A DNA stretch of 64,000 bases, taken from contig NZ_MOBR01000017.1 in the NCBI RefSeq assembly GCF_003732705.1, positions 186,001 to 250,000 on the forward strand, given 5' to 3'. The notes below the pieces were generated by a model. That model was not told the origin of the DNA. It ran no database searches and saw only the letters and a list, made by a program, of their open reading frames with translations. The DNA is from Pseudomonas frederiksbergensis. GTDB taxonomy: Bacteria; Pseudomonadota; Gammaproteobacteria; Pseudomonadales; Pseudomonadaceae. Within the stretch, counting starts at the first letter, position 1; every line of letters starts with the position of its first letter. Shown here one piece after another: positions 25,089 through 34,166 of the stretch. The position numbers and the translations under genes are program-made.

Positions 25089-28034
25089 TTAGCTCAAGCC
25101 TGCCTTGGCCAGCAGGCTCGCCGGGTCCACGGCGTCGATCTGTTTCGGATCGAGGAATTGCTCGGCGTATTGCCGGTAAATCTGTTCGTTGATAAACAGC
25201 CCGAACAATTCGGGATCGATATGGGCGTCACGGCACATCGTGGCCATGATGCCCAGCGCTTCGCTCAAGGACTTGGCTTTCTTGTAGGGGCGATCGGCCG
25301 CGGTCAGCGCTTCGAAAATATCGGCAATCGCCATCATCCGCGCCGGCAAGCTCATGTCTTCGCGCTTCAACTGCTTGGGATAACCGGTGCCGTCCATTTT
25401 TTCGTGATGGCCGCCGGCGATTTCCGCCACGTTGTTGAGGTGGCCGGGGAACGGCAGATGGCTGAGCATCAGGATCGTCTGCACCATGTGGTGATTGATG
25501 ATGTAGCGCTCTTCGCGAGTCAGGGTGCCTCGGGTAATGCTTAGGTTGTAGAGCTCGCCGCGATTGTATTTGTAGTGCGGCACATCGAGCTTGAAGCCCC
25601 AGGGATTGTCGGCCGGGATCAGTTCACCTTCGGCGCGTTCCAGCAGATGCTCGGGCTTGTCCGCCAGCAGTGGTTCACTGACCGGCAGCGTCGGTGCAGG
25701 GGTGCGCGACTGGCGACGGTTCTCTTCCCAGGAAACCCCCAGGCGATCATCCAGGGTTCGGGTCCAGGTCCGTTGGGCGATCAGGTTCAGGCGCGCGAGG
25801 TCGGCCTCGGCCATCGCCTCGCCGCCCAGATTGCAACGGGCGATAAAGGCGAAGTCATCGTCCAGGCCCGCCAGGTTGGCGTTGCGCAGTTCGGCAAGAT
25901 GTTGTTCGTCGCCGCCCAGGGCCATGGCCTGCCAATAGTTGATCCAGGCATCACGCTTGAGGACTTCGAAACGGGTGCGGATTTCGTGGATGCGATCGTT
26001 CAGGGTTTCCAGTTTGGTGGCCTTGTCGACCACATATTCGGGCGTGGTGACCTTGCCGCAATCGTGGAGCCAGGCGGCAATGTGCAGGGCTTCCCACTCA
26101 TCTTCGGTTGGTTGGTAGCCGCTGAACGCCGGGGCCTGGCTGGCCGCTGCCGCTTGGGCGAGCATCAAGGTCAGCGCCGGCACTCGCTGGCAATGGCCGC
26201 CGGTGTAAGGGCTCTTGGCATCGATCGCGCCGGCGAGCAGTTGAATGAACGAATCCAGCAGTTGTTTTTGCTTGGCCTGCAAACGCTGGCTTTCGATACT
26301 CACCGCCGCGGCGCCGGACACCGCTTGAAGAAACGCGATGCGATCCGGGCGAAGTTTTTCCAGGTCGCTTTGGCTGCCACTGTCGGCCAGCAGCAGAATC
26401 AGCAAGCCGACGGTTTCGTTGTGCCGGTTGCGCAGCCGAAGGCCGATCAGGTGCACTCGCGGGCTCTCCATGGCGAGCAAGACCTTGTGCAAATCCCCGG
26501 CCTGTTCGAAACCGAGACTGGTGACCACATTGTCGGCCGTCGCCAGTTGTTGCAGCCACGACGGGTTCTGCGGGTTCTGCAGCTCGTGTCCTCGAATATC
26601 GAACGACGGCAGGGATTGGGACGTGCCGTTGATCACCAGGCCATGGGGCTCGATGCGATCGCCGTCAGTTTCGCGCAGGTAGATCAGGCCGGCCTGGGCC
26701 TGGGCGATTTTCACGGTTTCAAACAGCACGCGTTGCAGCAAAGGGGCGAAGCGGGTCTCGGCACACAGGCTGTCGGTGATCTGGAAAAAACTCCCGAGGG
26801 TGTCCTTCATCCGCGCCATTGATACGCGCAACTGATCGACTTCCAGGACCGGGGAGTGACGACTGACGGGAAAGTTGAAATCGAAACTGCGAATGGCATC
26901 GGCTTCCCTCACCAGCGCACGCAAGGGCTTGACCAGGATCCGCGACGTCAGCCAACCCACCGGCAGGCACAACAGCAAGGTGGTCAGGGTAATCAGCGCC
27001 CCTTGCCAGCGCATGCGGTAGGCATCGACGAGCAATTCATCCTCGGGCACCAGCAGTGCCATTTGCAAACCCTGGGGGCCGCCCTCCTGCATGTGACTGC
27101 GGGCGACGATCCACTGCCGGCCGGCGACGTCCAGGCGATTGCCCGCCGGCGGGCTGGCGAGCAGGGCGCCGAGGCTGGGGCTCAAGTCCGCGGCTTTGCT
27201 CAGGCGGGCGGTCTGGTCATCGATGATCAGTTTGCGGCTGTCGGGATAGGCAATCGCATTGCCCTCGGCATCGAACAGTGCGATCTCGGTGCTGGGCGTG
27301 ACGACGTGTTTGGCCAGGGTCGAGGAGAGCTCGGCCAGGGTCAGGTCGGCGCCCATCACCGCAGTGTCGCCGCTGCGCCGGGCCAGTGTGGTGCCGACGT
27401 TATGGGTGGAGAAAAAAATGTAGGGTTCGGTGGTGATCTGGTCCGTGTCCTGCCGAGCGCTGGTAAACCAGTCGCGGATCCGCGGATCGTAGGTTTCATC
27501 GGCAACGTCCTGGCGGCTGATGAGATTCAGGGCCTGATCGTAGAACAGGAACCGGGAGACGACCTGATCGCCACTGCCATGGCGTTCGATGCTCCACACC
27601 TGATAGGCCGCCGCATCCGGCGCCTTGAGCAGCGTCCTGAGGGTGTCGGTGCGCAGCGGCCGGACCATGAAGAAATCGCCATTGCCGTAGCCCAGGTACA
27701 GCGAGGCCAGGTTGGGGTTGTCCTTGAGCGATTGGCTGAACGGCTTGAGCAACGCCAGACGCTGCTCAAGTTCCGGGGCCTGGGTGGCCGGCATGTCGGC
27801 CAACAGGCTGAGCAGGTGACGAATCGGCTCGTAAGTGGATTGCAGGTCCAGGCGTACGTCCTGCTCGATGCGATTGAACAGCTTTTCACTGCTGGACAGA
27901 ATGATCTGCGTGGTCTGCTGGTAATTGAAAATGCCCAGCACCACACCGGTCAGCAACAACAGGAAGGTGAACATGACGCTGATATGGACGTGCAGGGGAA
28001 ACCGGCGTTGATCCGCGCGCAGTGGGCTGGGCAT
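25089..28034 (-). CDS. Membrane HD-GYP phosphodiesterase with dCache, HAMP and GAF domains
   Basis: This is a 981-residue probable cyclic-di-GMP phosphodiesterase. A membrane segment (about 15-35) precedes a large periplasmic dCache-type sensor; a second membrane segment lies at about 330-352. HAMP, GAF (about 420-590) and HD-GYP domains follow. The catalytic motifs are intact: HDCGK at 657-661 and HHEKMDGTGYP at 876-886. About 219 residues separate them, against roughly 55 in typical HD-GYP proteins, so an insertion of about 160 residues splits the domain. The start at 28034 has GGAG 8 bases upstream. The RocS-like gene lies 48 bases upstream on the same strand, so co-transcription is likely. 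Confidence 0.88.
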   Translation of the reverse strand: MPSPLRADQRRFPLHVHISVMFTFLLLLTGVVLGIFNYQQTTQIILSSSEKLFNRIEQDVRLDLQSTYEPIRHLLSLLADMPATQAPELEQRLALLKPFSQSLKDNPNLASLYLGYGNGDFFMVRPLRTDTLRTLLKAPDAAAYQVWSIERHGSGDQVVSRFLFYDQALNLISRQDVADETYDPRIRDWFTSARQDTDQITTEPYIFFSTHNVGTTLARRSGDTAVMGADLTLAELSSTLAKHVVTPSTEIALFDAEGNAIAYPDSRKLIIDDQTARLSKAADLSPSLGALLASPPAGNRLDVAGRQWIVARSHMQEGGPQGLQMALLVPEDELLVDAYRMRWQGALITLTTLLLCLPVGWLTSRILVKPLRALVREADAIRSFDFNFPVSRHSPVLEVDQLRVSMARMKDTLGSFFQITDSLCAETRFAPLLQRVLFETVKIAQAQAGLIYLRETDGDRIEPHGLVINGTSQSLPSFDIRGHELQNPQNPSWLQQLATADNVVTSLGFEQAGDLHKVLLAMESPRVHLIGLRLRNRHNETVGLLILLLADSGSQSDLEKLRPDRIAFLQAVSGAAAVSIESQRLQAKQKQLLDSFIQLLAGAIDAKSPYTGGHCQRVPALTLMLAQAAAASQAPAFSGYQPTEDEWEALHIAAWLHDCGKVTTPEYVVDKATKLETLNDRIHEIRTRFEVLKRDAWINYWQAMALGGDEQHLAELRNANLAGLDDDFAFIARCNLGGEAMAEADLARLNLIAQRTWTRTLDDRLGVSWEENRRQSRTPAPTLPVSEPLLADKPEHLLERAEGELIPADNPWGFKLDVPHYKYNRGELYNLSITRGTLTREERYIINHHMVQTILMLSHLPFPGHLNNVAEIAGGHHEKMDGTGYPKQLKREDMSLPARMMAIADIFEALTAADRPYKKAKSLSEALGIMATMCRDAHIDPELFGLFINEQIYRQYAEQFLDPKQIDAVDPASLLAKAGLS

Positions 28035-28082
28035 TACGGTCTCTCCATAGTGGTTAACGCACTGCTCAGCGTCCAAGCATAG

Positions 28083-31000
28083 TTAAGGCTCCGCCATTTT
28101 GCTGTTGGCGTTCAGGCCAATCTGTTGCTGCAGCGCGCGCTCCAGTTCGAGCATCGCCAGGTCCATGGCGTGGATGCATTTAGCGACCTCATCCGAAGGC
28201 GCCGGGTCATGGCAGACGTTTTCGAGCGCCTGGCAACAATCGATCACTCGGGAGGCCTGGGCGATGCGCGCCGCGCCTTTGATTTTGTGCGCGACGTCGA
28301 GCAGGGCCTGGCGGTTTTCGAATAGGGGTTCTACTCGGGATAAGGCCAGCAACTCCTGGCGATCCAGTCGGTTGCTGCTCAGCAGCTCGGCCATCAGCCG
28401 TTGGGCCAGCTCCGGGTTGCCGCCCGTCAACAGGTCCAGCCCTTGCAGGTTGAACGGCTGGTCACGGACGGTAGGCTTGATGCCTTCAACCCACTGACTC
28501 AACGCCATCAGGCTCAGGGGTTTGAACAGGCAATCGTTCATCCCGGCGTGCTTGCAGCGTTGTATTTCTTCGGGTTGCGCATTGGCGGTAAACCCCAGCA
28601 CGGTGCAGGGCGGGCGTTGTTCTTGCCGTTCATGCTCGCGGATGAAACGAGCCAGGTCGTAGCCATTCATGATGGGCATATTGCAATCAACCACCACCAG
28701 ATCGAAGGGCTCGTTCTTCCAGGCGTCCAGTCCAGCCTGGCCATCACTGGCACCGGTAAACCGATGCCCCAGGTATTCCAGCTGTTGGCACATGAGCAAA
28801 CGGTTGGCGGGATGATCGTCGACCACCAGCACATTCAAGGGCGCCCGGGTGGTGAGGATCGGTGCTTCAACCCGGTCCGGCACCTGTTGCGGCGGCAGCG
28901 TTGGCAGGTGCAATGAAAGGCTGACCTGAGTGCCGACCCCCAACTGACTGCTCAGTTGCAGGCTGCCCCCCATCATTTCGCACAAGTGTCGACTGATCAC
29001 CAGGCCGAGCCCCGCACCGCACCTGGCCAACTGCCCGGAATTGTCAGCCTGGGCAAACGGTTCGAACAGGCGCTGCTGATCCGCTTCGCTGATACCGACC
29101 CCGCTGTCCCTGACCTGCACCTGCATCCGCGTACGCTCGGGCTCATCACCCGGCAGCAACTCGACCGTAATCCTGACCTCGCCCTGTTCCGTAAACTTGA
29201 TGGCATTGCTGACCAGATTCGACAGCACCTGTTTGAAGCGCAACGGGTCGAGCATCACATCGACGGGTGGCTGGGGCGGGTTGAACGTCAGCAGCAGGCG
29301 AAGATTCTTCTGCCGGGCCAGGCCATCGAAAATCCGCATCACCGAGGCCACGATTTCCCTCGGGTTGACCCGTTCGGGGCTCAGGCTCAGGCGCCCGGAT
29401 TCGATCCGGGCGATGTCGAGAATGTCGCCGATCAACTCCAGCAAGTCTTTTGCCGAGCTGTACGCGGTTTCGATGGACGAGCGATGCTGATGCCCTTGAT
29501 CCATGCGTTTGAGGGTCAGCTCAAGCATGCCGATCACCGCGTTCATCGGCGTGCGGATTTCGTGGCTCATGGTCGCCAGGAAGGTGCTTTTGGCCCGGTT
29601 CGCTTCATCGGCCTGCTCTTTGGCCGCCCGCAGCTTATCGAACAGTTGCCGCCGTTCACTGATGTCGATCCAGCCGCCGATGATGCCTTGCACTTCGCCA
29701 CTGGAATCACGGTAGGGCAGGATCCAGTGATAAATCGTCAGTCGACGACCACCGATGTGCAGCGGGCGGTCGACGATCAACGGCGTACCTTCTGCCACGA
29801 CGCGCTGATAGTCCGCCTGATATTCCTGGGCTTCGAAGGCATTGTTCATGCTGCCCGGCATGACGCATTTGCCGATCACCTCTTCGCGTTTCGCCTGGAA
29901 AACCTCCAGGTAACTATCGTTGCAGCTTTGCAGCAACCCCTGGCGGTCACGTACATAAATCGGGTGTGGCGTGCCGTTGACCAGCGAGCGCATGAATTCG
30001 AACTGATCGCTCAGCGCACGCTCGGCGGCCTTGCGCTGATTGATCTGGCGCCGCATCCACGCATTCCAGGCCATGGAAATCACTAACAGCAGGCTGGCAC
30101 CGAACACGATCTGATAGAACACCCGGTGAAAGTTGTTCCAGGTTTTTTCCGAGGCTGCCGAGTAGCCACGCCAGCGGCTGTTGATGACACCCAGTTCTTC
30201 CGGGGCAATGCTCAACAGCGCTTTGTCGATGATGGAACTCAGTTCCGTGGCACCCCGCGCCGTGGCCAGGGAGAACGCCGCTTGCTGGGTGCCGATGGTG
30301 GTGCTGATTTGCAGTTTGTGTTCGAAGATACGCGAGGAAATGAAGTAATTGGCGATGACCAGCGAATTGACGGCGCCTTCCACCTGGCCTTCCGCGAGCA
30401 ATTCCACGGCGTGAAAGGTGTCTGGCGTTTCAATCAGGTGAATCCGTGGAAACTCACTTCGCAGGTAGTCCACCAGGGGATTGCCCTGGGCGATAGCCAG
30501 GCGTTTGTCCTGCAGCTGCGAAAGATTTGTCGCGCTGTCGGCGGATTTACGCGTCAGCAGTACAAAGGAGTTTTCCAGGTAAGGACGGCTGAAATTCAGC
30601 TGGGCTTCCCGTTGGGGCGTAGGGAGTAGTGCGGCGATCAAATCGGCCTGATTGTCTTTGACCAGCGCGATCATCTGATCGTCGCCGCGGTTGCGCTGGA
30701 TGTCGAAACGCAAACCGGTGCGCAATCGGATCAGTTCGAGAAGGTCGGCGGTGACGCCGCGAAAATTGCCGTCGCTGTCGAAAAACGTCAACGGCGCAAA
30801 CGCCTCGTTGACCACGACGCGCACCACCGGGTGTTGCTCCAGCCAGCGTTGTTCACGGTCAGTCAGTTGCAGCTTGTGATCGGTGAGAAGAATGTCGCTG
30901 CCGACACTCCAGCGCTTGGCGATGTTTTCCCGTTCGCTGGTGGGGATGGCCTTGAGTATCGCGTTGACGATCTGCAGCAGCTCCGGGTTGTTCTTGTGCA

Positions 31001-31739
31001 CCGCAAAACTGAAGCCGTAGGCCTCGTGTTTACCGAAATTGGCCATGCGGATGTTGTTCAGGTAACCCTTGTTGATCATGTAGTGGGCGGAAATGGTGTC
31101 GCCGAGAAAGACGTCAGCCTGATCGAAGGCCACCGCGTTGATTGCATTCTGATAAGAGGGGTAGTCGGTGATGATCGCTTTCGGGTACAGCGCCTGCACT
31201 TCCTCTCGCGGTAAATAGTGATACACCATGCTCAGTCGCAACCCGGCAAGGCCATCGGCCAGCGATCGGGTTTCTCCCTCCCGTGTCACCAGGACCGGTT
31301 GATCCACGGCGTAGGGCACGGACAGCTCAATGTCGGCATTGCGTGCTTCGAATCCATTGGCGGTGCCGAGCAGGTCGACCTCACCCTTTTCCAGCGCCTC
31401 GATGGCGGCGTGGCGGGTGCCGAAGCGAAGGACCTTGACCGGCAAGCCCATGGCCTGGCCGAGGATCCCGGCATAGTCAGCCGTGAAGCCTTCATAGTCG
31501 CGGCCGCTGACAGTCAGGTCAAAAGGTGGGTAGTCCGGGGCCGATGTGCCCACTATCAGTTCGCGTTTGTTATGAGCCCATTGCCGTTGCGGTTTATCCA
31601 GTTGGACTTCCAGATGCCCGACCGTCGAGCGGCTGAGCAGGGTGTAGTTCTCGACGGCAGTGGTGGCTGCGGACACTGAAGTGCTCAGGCATAAACCTGC
31701 GCTCAATATTATTAGATAGTCCTTTAGGCGACTGGGCAT
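28083..31739 (-). CDS. RocS/EvgS/BvgS-type unorthodox hybrid sensor kinase
   Basis: This 1218-residue phosphorelay kinase opens with a signal peptide (cleavage near SVSA-ATT). Two periplasmic solute-binding-type Venus flytrap domains follow (about 45-280 and 300-530), then a membrane segment (about 545-565) and a PAS domain. HisKA carries His726 in SHEIRTPMNA. HATPase, a receiver (VLVVDDHPANR, DCNMPIMNG) and a C-terminal HPt with His1151 in AHKIKGAARIA complete the relay. The layout and the adjacent LuxR-type regulator match RocS1/RocS2 (SadS) of P. aeruginosa, which control fimbriae and biofilm. The dgt gene nearby supports the RocS2 locus. The ATG at 31739 is used; a GTG at 31751 overlaps the upstream stop. 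Confidence 0.87.
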   Translation of the reverse strand: MPSRLKDYLIILSAGLCLSTSVSAATTAVENYTLLSRSTVGHLEVQLDKPQRQWAHNKRELIVGTSAPDYPPFDLTVSGRDYEGFTADYAGILGQAMGLPVKVLRFGTRHAAIEALEKGEVDLLGTANGFEARNADIELSVPYAVDQPVLVTREGETRSLADGLAGLRLSMVYHYLPREEVQALYPKAIITDYPSYQNAINAVAFDQADVFLGDTISAHYMINKGYLNNIRMANFGKHEAYGFSFAVHKNNPELLQIVNAILKAIPTSERENIAKRWSVGSDILLTDHKLQLTDREQRWLEQHPVVRVVVNEAFAPLTFFDSDGNFRGVTADLLELIRLRTGLRFDIQRNRGDDQMIALVKDNQADLIAALLPTPQREAQLNFSRPYLENSFVLLTRKSADSATNLSQLQDKRLAIAQGNPLVDYLRSEFPRIHLIETPDTFHAVELLAEGQVEGAVNSLVIANYFISSRIFEHKLQISTTIGTQQAAFSLATARGATELSSIIDKALLSIAPEELGVINSRWRGYSAASEKTWNNFHRVFYQIVFGASLLLVISMAWNAWMRRQINQRKAAERALSDQFEFMRSLVNGTPHPIYVRDRQGLLQSCNDSYLEVFQAKREEVIGKCVMPGSMNNAFEAQEYQADYQRVVAEGTPLIVDRPLHIGGRRLTIYHWILPYRDSSGEVQGIIGGWIDISERRQLFDKLRAAKEQADEANRAKSTFLATMSHEIRTPMNAVIGMLELTLKRMDQGHQHRSSIETAYSSAKDLLELIGDILDIARIESGRLSLSPERVNPREIVASVMRIFDGLARQKNLRLLLTFNPPQPPVDVMLDPLRFKQVLSNLVSNAIKFTEQGEVRITVELLPGDEPERTRMQVQVRDSGVGISEADQQRLFEPFAQADNSGQLARCGAGLGLVISRHLCEMMGGSLQLSSQLGVGTQVSLSLHLPTLPPQQVPDRVEAPILTTRAPLNVLVVDDHPANRLLMCQQLEYLGHRFTGASDGQAGLDAWKNEPFDLVVVDCNMPIMNGYDLARFIREHERQEQRPPCTVLGFTANAQPEEIQRCKHAGMNDCLFKPLSLMALSQWVEGIKPTVRDQPFNLQGLDLLTGGNPELAQRLMAELLSSNRLDRQELLALSRVEPLFENRQALLDVAHKIKGAARIAQASRVIDCCQALENVCHDPAPSDEVAKCIHAMDLAMLELERALQQQIGLNANSKMAEP

Positions 31740-31747
31740 CCTGTCTC

Positions 31748-32374
31748 TCACACTAACGCGTTACGTTTTGCCATCTCGATAAGCGCTACCAGGGATTTGG
31801 CCTTGAGTTTTTGCATGAGTCGTTTTTTGTAAGTGCTGACAGTCTTGTTGCTCAGGAACATACCCTTCGCGATTTCCTTGTTAGTTCGCCCTTGCGCGAA
31901 AAGTTGCAACACCATCAGTTCCCGGTCATTCACCGACTTGAACAATTCAAGTTCGGCGTAGCGCACGTCGTCCGGACGTACCGGGTTCAAGGCCTGGCTA
32001 GGGAAGTAGTTGTAGCCCGACAGCACGGCCTTGATGGCGCTCATCAGTTCACTGAGATCTTCCTGTTTGCACACGTACCCCGAGGCGCCGGATTGCATGC
32101 AGCGAATACCGAACAGGGTTGGGCATTGTGCCGTTAGCACCAGTGTTTTCAGGGGGGTGCTCATTGCATTGAAACGAGCGAGAACTTCCAGTCCGTCGAG
32201 TTTGGGGATGCTGATGTCGAGAATGATCAAGTCCGGCATGCATTCACGAACCATCTGCATGGCATCGACCCCATTATCGGTTTCGCCCACGACTTTATAA
32301 CCCTCATGCTCCAGCAGCATCCGGACAGCCAGACGGATGACGGGGTGATCGTCGACAATAAAAACGGAGTTCAT
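31748..32374 (-). CDS. RocA/EvgA/BvgA-type response regulator
   Basis: This 208-residue LuxR/NarL-type regulator has a receiver with IVDDHPVIR and phospho-Asp in LIILDISIPKLDG. A C-terminal HTH follows (DRELMVLQLFAQGRTNKEIAKGMFLSNKTVSTYKKRLM). It is the cognate partner of the hybrid kinase 8 bases downstream and belongs to the RocA/EvgA/BvgA group. The start at 32374 (MNSVFIVDDH) is the family N-terminus; a longer frame to 32410 is not needed. Two palindromes upstream may be binding sites. Confidence 0.88.
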   Translation of the reverse strand: MNSVFIVDDHPVIRLAVRMLLEHEGYKVVGETDNGVDAMQMVRECMPDLIILDISIPKLDGLEVLARFNAMSTPLKTLVLTAQCPTLFGIRCMQSGASGYVCKQEDLSELMSAIKAVLSGYNYFPSQALNPVRPDDVRYAELELFKSVNDRELMVLQLFAQGRTNKEIAKGMFLSNKTVSTYKKRLMQKLKAKSLVALIEMAKRNALV

Positions 32375-32464
32375 AATCAAGTCCCATACGTGCACGAATA
32401 AAGCGCGCACCTTAGCTCAGTTAATTGGGAGGGCGCATGAACGGACGGGTGAATAGCAGTGATA

Positions 32465-32478
32465 TAGGACAATTCCTA
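32465..32478 (-). promoter_or_regulatory. Palindrome resembling an EvgA/BvgA-type site
   Basis: TAGGA (32465-32469) and TCCTA (32474-32478) form a perfect inverted repeat around CAAT, giving TTCCTACA on the right. That word resembles the EvgA half box and the BvgA heptad TTTCCTA. It lies about 91 bases before the rocA-like start, in the expected promoter zone. The binding factor is inferred from the family. Confidence 0.45.
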
Positions 32479-32535
32479 CAAATTAAAAAGAATGGGACTA
32501 CGTACCAACTAGGGTTTGAATGAGGGATGTGAAAG

Positions 32536-32555
32536 TTCTGATGTCGTAATCAGAA
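32536..32555. promoter_or_regulatory. Perfect 7-bp inverted repeat upstream of the rocA-like gene
   Basis: TTCTGAT and ATCAGAA are separated by six bases (GTCGTA). The spacing of half-site centres, 13 bases, suits a dimeric regulator. The function is unknown. Confidence 0.45.
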
Positions 32556-32655
32556 AGCGATGATGCTCACAGTGAAAGTTACATACTGTATTTGATTAGT
32601 TGTAAGGGGGAAGTTGAGGGGGCTCAATACCGGGAAAGAAAGGGGCGGGGAAAAT

Positions 32656-32711
32656 GCGTCAGGCGGAGCGATTCAGAGCATTGACGTAGTCTGAACACTG
32701 GTGCCTGACGC
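32656..32711 (-). terminator. Terminator-like inverted repeat after the Old Yellow Enzyme gene
   Basis: GCGTCAGGC (32656-32664) pairs perfectly with GCCTGACGC (32703-32711) across a 38-base loop. It lies 30-85 bases past the stop codon of the minus-strand gene. No T-run is present, so termination is uncertain. Confidence 0.3.
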
Positions 32712-32740
32712 TCCTGCCTGCTGGTTGAAGGCGTGAAGGT

Positions 32741-33847
32741 TTACGCAGTCGCTTCTTCTTTATAGAACGCGTAGTCGGTATAGCCCACTTCGGTCCCGCC
32801 AAAGAAGGTTGGACGGTCGTAGGCGTTCAGCGGCAGGTTATGACGCAGGCGTTCCGGCAAGTCCGGGTTGGCGATGAAGTGGCGACCGAAGGCCACCAGA
32901 TCGGCGTCACCCGCTTGAAGAATGGCTTCTGCATTTTCACCGTTGAAGCCACCGGCAGCGATGATCACGCCTTTGTAGTGTTTGCGCATCAACTGGGCAG
33001 CTACGGGGGCAGGGTTGGCATTTTCGTCCTCGATATTGCCCAGGATGCGCGGCTCGATCAGGTGCAGGTAAGCCAGGTTCAGTGGCGCCAGTTGTTGCGC
33101 TACGTAGGTAAACAGGCCTTCCGGATCGCTGTCGCCCATGTCACCCCAGGTGCCGTTTGGGCCGATACGTACCGCCACGCGATCACTGCCCCACACTGAA
33201 ATCAGCGCATGGGTAACTTCCAGCAGAAAGCGTGCACGGTTTTCGAACGAGCCGCCGTAACTGTCGGTGCGCTTGTTGCTGTTGTCCTGCAGGAACTGAT
33301 CGACCAGATAACCGTTGGCGCCATGCAGTTCCACGCCGTCAAAACCGGCTTTCACGCCGCGTTCGGCAGCGCTGCGGAAGCTTTCTACCAGGCCTGCAAT
33401 CTCTTCGAGGGTCAGGGCGCGGTTCGGGGTGTTGGGAACCCAGCCTTCGGTGGTGTAAGCGACGCCGCCGTGCAGGACTTCCGATGGGCCGACCGGAAGG
33501 CTGTCCGCAGGCTGTACGTCGACATTGGATTGGCGACCCGCATGATAAAGCTGCAGGAAGATCTTGCCGCCCTTGGCGTGCACGGTGTCAGTGATGTGTT
33601 TCCAGCCAGCGATCTGGCTGTCGTCGAACAGGCCGGGTGCGCCGAGATAGCCATTGCCGTTTGGCGCGGCGATGGTGGCCTCACTGATCAGGAAACCACC
33701 TTCGGAAGTGCGCTGGGCGTAGTACTCGGCCATCAGGTCGCCAGGACGAGCGCCCTCTTCGGCACGCATGCGGGTCAGCGGTGCCAGTACGACACGGTGG
33801 GCGAAGGTGAATGGGCCGACTTTAACCGGGGAGTGAAGTTTGGACAT
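32741..33847 (-). CDS. Old Yellow Enzyme-family alkene (xenobiotic) reductase
   Basis: This FMN-dependent NAD(P)H reductase reduces activated C=C bonds and nitro compounds (XenB/NemA group). The protein has 368 residues in a TIM barrel. The active-site His and Asn occur in VELHGANGYLVDQFLQ, FMN-phosphate residues in GGFNGENAE and AFGRHFIANPDL, and LAPLTRMRA is the N-terminal FMN contact. It is divergent from a LysR regulator with a 319-base gap. It starts at 33847. Confidence 0.94.
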   Translation of the reverse strand: MSKLHSPVKVGPFTFAHRVVLAPLTRMRAEEGARPGDLMAEYYAQRTSEGGFLISEATIAAPNGNGYLGAPGLFDDSQIAGWKHITDTVHAKGGKIFLQLYHAGRQSNVDVQPADSLPVGPSEVLHGGVAYTTEGWVPNTPNRALTLEEIAGLVESFRSAAERGVKAGFDGVELHGANGYLVDQFLQDNSNKRTDSYGGSFENRARFLLEVTHALISVWGSDRVAVRIGPNGTWGDMGDSDPEGLFTYVAQQLAPLNLAYLHLIEPRILGNIEDENANPAPVAAQLMRKHYKGVIIAAGGFNGENAEAILQAGDADLVAFGRHFIANPDLPERLRHNLPLNAYDRPTFFGGTEVGYTDYAFYKEEATA

Positions 33848-34166
33848 GATTGCCTCGATCTGAAGAGTAAAGGGAAGAACGGTTGAATATCTGCCCGGGT
33901 CGATAGTCCTGTGGACTTTCGGGGTTGGGGCGCCTGGAGTTAGTTAATGCGATTTCCCCGGGTGGATAAACGGGCCGAGCTTCCCAACACTTCGGACTTT
34001 TCGGCTGTAATGCTGGCGATCATGTGGATTGATTTGAGGGATTGAGCTTGCTCACGAAGACGGGGACTCGGTCGTACTGACAAACCGCGACCGTTTTCCT
34101 CCTTTGCAAACCCGCCACCCGTCTCTACTCTGCGTTAACCCACCTTCAGCCTCGAGCACACCTGCC
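33848..34166. other. Divergent intergenic region with a half-REP remnant
   Basis: This 319-base gap lies between the Old Yellow Enzyme and LysR starts and must hold both promoters. A decayed half repeat, GAGCTTGCTCACGAAG, near 34044-34059 resembles one arm of repeat family A with no partner. I see no gene here. Confidence 0.6.

Larger units (their letters stand above)
32375..32740. other. Intergenic region upstream of the rocA-like gene
   Basis: This 366-base gap is AT-richer than its flanks. Besides the two palindromes listed separately it has the 9-base direct repeat GTGAAAGTT at 32529 and 32572, 43 bases apart (about four helical turns). No coding sequence is seen. The right end carries a terminator-like inverted repeat for the Old Yellow Enzyme gene. 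Confidence 0.6.
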
